From the NCBI GenBank assembly GCA_937988795.1, contig CALKHY010000111.1, positions 1 to 23,874 on the forward strand: 23,874 nt of DNA, written 5' to 3'. Below the pieces are notes generated by a model. That model saw only the letters and a program-made list of their open reading frames with translations, was not told the origin of the DNA and made no database searches. Below are positions 20,635 through 23,874 of the stretch, piece by piece. Made by a program: the position numbers and the translations under genes. This DNA is from an uncultured Candidatus Saccharibacteria bacterium (GTDB lineage Bacteria; Patescibacteriota; Saccharimonadia; Saccharimonadales; UBA4665). Numbering within the stretch: the first letter of the stretch is position 1; every line of letters begins with the position of its first letter.

Positions 20635-21474
20635 ATGAACATGCTCAGAACTCCGGGCGATATATTGACGCCGGATGATATTGGTCGGCAGGTTGACGTC
20701 CTGCAGGGGATTTTTCGGCGGCTCGGGACGCACATCGTGGCTGCCGCCGGCAAGCTCGCATACACCACCAAAAGCGACAATTCGCCGGTGACCAACCTCG
20801 ATGTAGAGATCGATGACGCAATCATCAGCGGATTCAGCAGCCAGTTTCCAGGCATGCCTATATACGGCGAGGAGTCCGGCTATCAGGAAGGCCAGACGGG
20901 CACTTGCTGGCTGATTGATCCGATCGACGGCACGAAGAGCCTTCTGGCAAATGTTGCCGGATATACCACTATGGCCGTACTTGTCCAGCATGAAGAAGCC
21001 GTGGCATGCGTGATATACAATCCCCGGGATGGCGAGATGTACGTGGCGCGCAAGGACGGCGGCGCTTTCAAGAATGGCCAACGCCTCGACCTTGCAAACG
21101 CTCCACTGCCCAAGGTGGCCTACTGCCGGGAGCGGTTGGCTGGCGCCATAACCGGCATGCTGCGGCCGCTGGGCGTCAGCTGTGAACCCGGTCCGACCGG
21201 CGCCGGCTACGGCTTTGGCCTGGTGGCAGACGGACGCATTGCCGCCCGGTTCAACTTCCCACATTACCCCGGCGGCGGCTATGTGCACGATTACGCACCG
21301 GGCGCACTGCTGGTGCGTGAGGCGGGCGGCAAGGTCATATCCGTAGAGGAAAATGGCGACTACACGTACCGTACGCGCAGCTTCGTAGCTTGCCATCCTG
21401 CACTGGAAACGCTCGTGCGCCAGCATGCCGCCGAGCTGCGCCAGCTGGAAATCGAGACAGCTCAACGCCCTTAA
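20635..21474 (+). CDS. Inositol monophosphatase family phosphatase
   Basis: The 279-residue product has the metal-binding motifs of the lithium-sensitive phosphatase family: YGEESG (Glu79/Glu80), WLIDPIDGTKSLL (Asp95, Asp98) and VHDYAPGALLVREAGGKVIS (Asp219; the usual WD is HD here). An Asp also lies in PVTNLDVEID. Members hydrolyse inositol phosphates, 3'-phosphoadenosine phosphate or histidinol phosphate; the substrate cannot be told from sequence. It follows murA by 24 bases but has its own TATAAT. Its stop overlaps the convergent kinase gene, both stop codons sharing the palindrome TTAA (21471-21474). Confidence 0.88.
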   Translation: MNMLRTPGDILTPDDIGRQVDVLQGIFRRLGTHIVAAAGKLAYTTKSDNSPVTNLDVEIDDAIISGFSSQFPGMPIYGEESGYQEGQTGTCWLIDPIDGTKSLLANVAGYTTMAVLVQHEEAVACVIYNPRDGEMYVARKDGGAFKNGQRLDLANAPLPKVAYCRERLAGAITGMLRPLGVSCEPGPTGAGYGFGLVADGRIAARFNFPHYPGGGYVHDYAPGALLVREAGGKVISVEENGDYTYRTRSFVACHPALETLVRQHAAELRQLEIETAQRP

Positions 21475-22049
21475 GACAAGTTGTTCAGTGCTTGCAAAAT
21501 AGTGCCGATGGAAACTTTAACGTCGTCTTCACCCTGCACTGTCACTGTCCGAAAACCGTCCGCGTAGCTCTGGTAATCGCGCACGCGCGCCGCAAACGTT
21601 CCTTCTGACGGCCCGTGCCCGCCCTCCTGCTTGCGCCGTGCGATGCGCGCCTTGGCCACCTCCGGATCGATCTCAACTTCAACCACTAGCACCGGCAGGC
21701 GCAAACCCTGCTCGCGCGCATATTCCTCTAAAAATGCGACCAGCCGTTCAAAAATCCCACGGTCAGTAAACGGTTGATTCCAAATGACGATTTTTTGCGC
21801 TGCGATGGCGTCGCAGGCCCGCTTGCGCGACCACCGGAACGGATGGATCCGCTTGTCCACCCCCTCTTTCTCAAGCTCTCTGGAGAACGCCTGGTACGCT
21901 TCGTCCGTCGTATCGAGCGCGTCAGGATCGAGCACGACCGTATTGTCCTTGCCAAGCTCACTCGCCAGCTCTGCTGCCAGATGGGACTTACCGCTTCCGG
22001 TCAAGCCGCGGACCATAATAAGGAGAGGGCGCGCAATGTTCTGTTCCAT
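21471..22049 (-). CDS. P-loop kinase (zeta-toxin/AAA-like), substrate unknown
   Basis: The 192-residue protein starts with a Walker A motif (LLIMVRGLTGSGKSHLAAEL, GLTGSGKS at 15-22), then VVLDPDALDTTDEAYQAFSR, a middle strand QKIVIWNQPFTDRGIFERLV and a lid region rich in Arg (VAKARIARRKQEGGHGPSEG). This is the layout of small P-loop kinases related to zeta toxins and shikimate- or gluconate-type kinases. Zeta toxins phosphorylate UDP-N-acetylglucosamine, the MurA substrate, so the closeness to murA is notable, but no antitoxin gene is next to it and many such kinases are ordinary metabolic enzymes. It converges on the phosphatase gene with a 4-base overlap. Confidence 0.8.
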   Translation of the reverse strand: MEQNIARPLLIMVRGLTGSGKSHLAAELASELGKDNTVVLDPDALDTTDEAYQAFSRELEKEGVDKRIHPFRWSRKRACDAIAAQKIVIWNQPFTDRGIFERLVAFLEEYAREQGLRLPVLVVEVEIDPEVAKARIARRKQEGGHGPSEGTFAARVRDYQSYADGFRTVTVQGEDDVKVSIGTILQALNNLS

Positions 22050-22213
22050 GTTGTTTTGTAACCTTAACCTTACGTAATCTTATGGAAATTTTAATACACT
22101 TGGCAGCGAAAACACAGTAAACTAAAGCTTCAAGGAAGCGGAGCCGACAGGGGCGACGCATGAAGGGCTGGAAAAACTGCCACGTAGGAGTGTATAGTAC
22201 ATCGTAAGTTACC

Positions 22214-23251
22214 ATGCAGGAAACAAAACTAACGTTTGAATTCTTCACCCAAGACATCGCGTTTGTCATTCTGCTGGGGTTTCTGACATTCTGTCTGGCC
22301 ATGCTCATTACGCCGATATATACGTTTTTGGCGTACAAGTACAAACTTTGGAAGCGCCCGCGCACCGTGGACGTGACTGGCCAGCAGCTGACGGTTATAA
22401 ACAAGTTGCGCATCAAGCGCACCATCCCGCGGATGGCAGGACTCATCATGCTGGTAGCTGTTGCGGCGGTAACGCTGGCTTTCAACCTCGACCGGCAACA
22501 GACTTGGTTGCCGCTTGCCGCGCTGCTTGGCGCCGGCGTTATCGGTTTTATTGACGACCTTATTAACATCAAAGGCTGGGGCGGCGGCGTCGCAGGCTTA
22601 CGCGCGCCAGTCAAACTAGGGTTGATGACCACTGTTGGCGCGATCGGCGCATGGTGGTTTTACTACAAGCTTGAGTTCAGCAACGTCTTCATCCCGTTTG
22701 TCGGCGACATATCGCTTGGCTGGCTGATTATCCCGTTGTTTATCCTGGTCATCATCAGCACCAGTAATGCCGTGAATATTACTGATGGCGTCGACGGACT
22801 GGCCGGCGGGCTACTGGTGAGCGCTTTCGGTGCCATGGGCGCCATTGCCATGTTGCAGGGCAATCTCGGCATTGCCGGGTTCTGTCTGACGATCGTGGGC
22901 GCGTTGCTCGCCTACCTGTGGTTCAACATCGCGCCGGCGCGGTTTGTGATGGGCGATGTGGGGTCGTTCGCGCTTGGCACGGCGCTTGGCGTGGTGGCCA
23001 TGCTCACCAACACCCTACTGCTTCTGCCACTGATCGGTCTGGTATTCGTGGCCGAGGCCGGCTCGACGCTTTTGCAGGTCATTTCGAAAAAACTTTTCCA
23101 CCGAAAAATTTTTGTCGCGGCGCCGCTACACCATCACCTGGAGGCTGCCCGCGAATGGCCGAAGACCAAGATAACCATGCGTTTCTGGGTCATTGGCCAG
23201 GTATCGGCTGCACTGGGCATCATCCTGGCGCTCGTCGGCGGCTACATTTAG
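22214..23251 (+). CDS. mraY: Phospho-N-acetylmuramoyl-pentapeptide transferase
   Basis: The 345-residue membrane enzyme has about ten hydrophobic helices and the MraY signatures: IPRMAGLIML, GFIDDLINI (Asp114-Asp115), the catalytic loop STSNAVNITDGVDGLAGG (Asn188, Asp191), FVMGDVGSFALGT (Asp248) and the MraY-specific APLHHHLEA (His306-308). It transfers phospho-MurNAc-pentapeptide to undecaprenyl phosphate, making lipid I at the inner face of the membrane. TATAGT (22194-22199) lies 14 bases before the ATG with no Shine-Dalgarno. It stands alone rather than in a dcw-type cluster. Its stop overlaps the stop of the convergent 35-residue membrane peptide gene by 4 bases. Confidence 0.94.
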   Translation: MQETKLTFEFFTQDIAFVILLGFLTFCLAMLITPIYTFLAYKYKLWKRPRTVDVTGQQLTVINKLRIKRTIPRMAGLIMLVAVAAVTLAFNLDRQQTWLPLAALLGAGVIGFIDDLINIKGWGGGVAGLRAPVKLGLMTTVGAIGAWWFYYKLEFSNVFIPFVGDISLGWLIIPLFILVIISTSNAVNITDGVDGLAGGLLVSAFGAMGAIAMLQGNLGIAGFCLTIVGALLAYLWFNIAPARFVMGDVGSFALGTALGVVAMLTNTLLLLPLIGLVFVAEAGSTLLQVISKKLFHRKIFVAAPLHHHLEAAREWPKTKITMRFWVIGQVSAALGIILALVGGYI

Positions 23252-23355
23252 GCGCCCCGAACAACGGGATCTGTCGCATTGGCCGACCAGACCAAAAAGC
23301 CGATAGCTATCGCCAACAAAATGAGCAAAATAACCGTTCGATGCCACTCTTTCAT
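23248..23355 (-). CDS. 35-residue single-pass membrane peptide coupled to the sortase
   Basis: The minus strand from ATG at 23353-23355 reads MKEWHRTVILLILLAIAIGF, then LVWSANATDPVVRGA and TAA. Residues 7-24 form one hydrophobic helix, with a basic N-terminus and a short polar tail outside. The ATG shares four bases (ATGA) with the TGA of the sortase gene, and GGGG lies about 10 bases upstream inside the sortase end, so coupled translation is likely. The stop overlaps that of mraY. Function is unknown; it could be a small sortase partner. The combination of coupling and a clean helix argues for a real gene. Confidence 0.6.
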   Translation of the reverse strand: MKEWHRTVILLILLAIAIGFLVWSANATDPVVRGA

Positions 23356-23857
23356 CTATGAGCCCCTTTCGGCTCGGCAATGATGACGAGCCTTTTCTCG
23401 GTACTCCATAAGGGCGTGCAGGTATAGATTGTCAACCGCGGCTCAGTGGTGTTGTGCTCCACCGACACTTCGCTTGCCGGCACAACTTTAATTTCGGTAA
23501 CCTCGTATTCATACGCCTTACCCTGCCAGTGCACGGTAATCTCGTCACCTTCCTTTACTTTATCTAAATGATAGAAGACACCAGTTGGATCCCTATAGGT
23601 AAACCGGTGCCCCACCAGCACCGTATTGCCGCCCCGGTCCGGCGTACTGGTGTGCGGCACTCTCCAAACACCCAAATTGAGCGACTCTTTGCCGCCGCCG
23701 TGAATCGGCTCTGCCAGGTCAATGCTTGGAATAAACAGCTTATCTTCCTTGATCTTCTGCTCGGATGCTGGACTTGCAGCAGCATTCGACCCGCTTGGCA
23801 GTATGCCTTTAATTGGCGAGTCGTGCGTCACCCACCACCCCACCTGCGGCAAGAACG
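23352..23857 (-). CDS. Sortase (class E/D-like), 5'-truncated by the contig end
   Basis: The frame is open from the adapter junction to TGA at 23352-23354. About 168 real residues are present, beginning SFLPQVGWWVTHDSPIKG. The sortase core is intact: KLFIPSIDLAEPIHGG, GNTVLVGHRFTYRDPTG with the catalytic His, VFYHLDKVKEGDEITV, LTIYTCTPLWSTEKRLVII with catalytic Cys followed by Arg nine residues later. The TCTPLWS pattern resembles class E or D rather than class F, so it is a second, different enzyme from the one at 8297. The TTG at 23850-23852 could be read as a start, but the missing N-terminus should contain a membrane helix, so the true start lies off the contig. It is coupled to a 35-residue membrane peptide. 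Confidence 0.88.
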
Positions 23858-23874
23858 AGATCGGAAGAGCACAC
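23858..23874. other. Illumina TruSeq adapter fragment (assembly artefact)
   Basis: The final 17 bases AGATCGGAAGAGCACAC are the start of the TruSeq index-side adapter, the same adapter found inverted at 7-40. The genuine sequence ends at 23857. Confidence 0.96.

Noticed and set aside
20488..21465. 325-residue minus-strand frame over the phosphatase gene
   Set aside because: It is an antisense shadow; the sense frame carries all metal-binding motifs of the inositol monophosphatase family.
1..23874. CRISPR arrays, rRNA genes, insertion sequences, phage genes, replication origin
   Set aside because: I saw no regularly spaced direct repeats, rRNA-like sequence, transposase, integrase, phage protein or DnaA-box cluster.

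Overview
This is a 23.9 kb assembled contig from a small-genome bacterium. It is moderately GC-rich by eye and uses the standard genetic code. The gene content points to a Candidatus Saccharibacteria (TM7) or other Patescibacteria relative: a complete monoderm-style murein set (murA, murB, mraY) dispersed rather than clustered, two sortases with sortable surface proteins, many small proteins of unknown function and single scattered tRNA genes. This assignment is an inference from gene content; no rRNA gene is present. Both contig ends are Illumina TruSeq adapter sequence (1-40 and 23858-23874), so the first and last genes are truncated and their outermost residues are artefacts.

Layout. 1-1147: a 5'-truncated winged-helix-like protein, then tRNA-Lys(CTT), its terminator, and a hairpin-rich cassette built from inverted and direct copies of the tRNA-Lys 3' half. 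1148-4421: small genes, a DUF805 membrane protein, a DUF1801 remnant, a Nudix gene, a membrane-anchored ZU5-like protein and a HEAT-like protein; the last three each carry a one-base frameshift. 4478-6208 (minus): a flavoprotein resembling 3-ketosteroid delta-1-dehydrogenase, unexpected in this type of organism. 6385-10677: a surface operon with a 655-residue lectin/DUF11 adhesin ending in a sorting signal, an overlapping class F sortase and two membrane proteins. 10682-13065: a YdeI/OmpD-associated small protein, a phosphoribosyltransferase and folC (minus). 13173-14358: two tRNA-Arg genes (minus) flanking a small LPETG protein and a four-helix membrane protein. 14482-17108: an XRE regulator divergent from murB, then two unknown proteins. 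17109-18829 (minus): glyA with an overlapping, frameshifted Nudix gene. 19087-23251: a MurA enzyme with an N-terminal XRE DNA-binding domain, an inositol-monophosphatase-family enzyme, a P-loop kinase (minus) and mraY. 23248-23857 (minus): a second sortase, cut by the contig end, coupled to a 35-residue membrane peptide.

How the genes work together. MurA, MurB and MraY act at successive stages of lipid-linked murein precursor synthesis. The two sortases can attach the adhesin and the LPETG protein to that wall. Two of the three murein genes are tied to XRE-type DNA-binding domains: murA by fusion, murB by divergent arrangement. Several genes have a -10 box ending about 5-8 bases before the ATG with no ribosome binding site, suggesting leaderless mRNAs, whereas glyA, the phosphoribosyltransferase, the adhesin and the 16284 gene have clear Shine-Dalgarno sequences.

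The items most worth a second look are the XRE-MurA fusion with a palindromic operator candidate in its leader, the tRNA-Lys-derived structured cassette, the KstD-like enzyme, the two Nudix genes both broken inside the Nudix box, and an AGAGGTAA element in or next to the promoters of all three tRNA genes.
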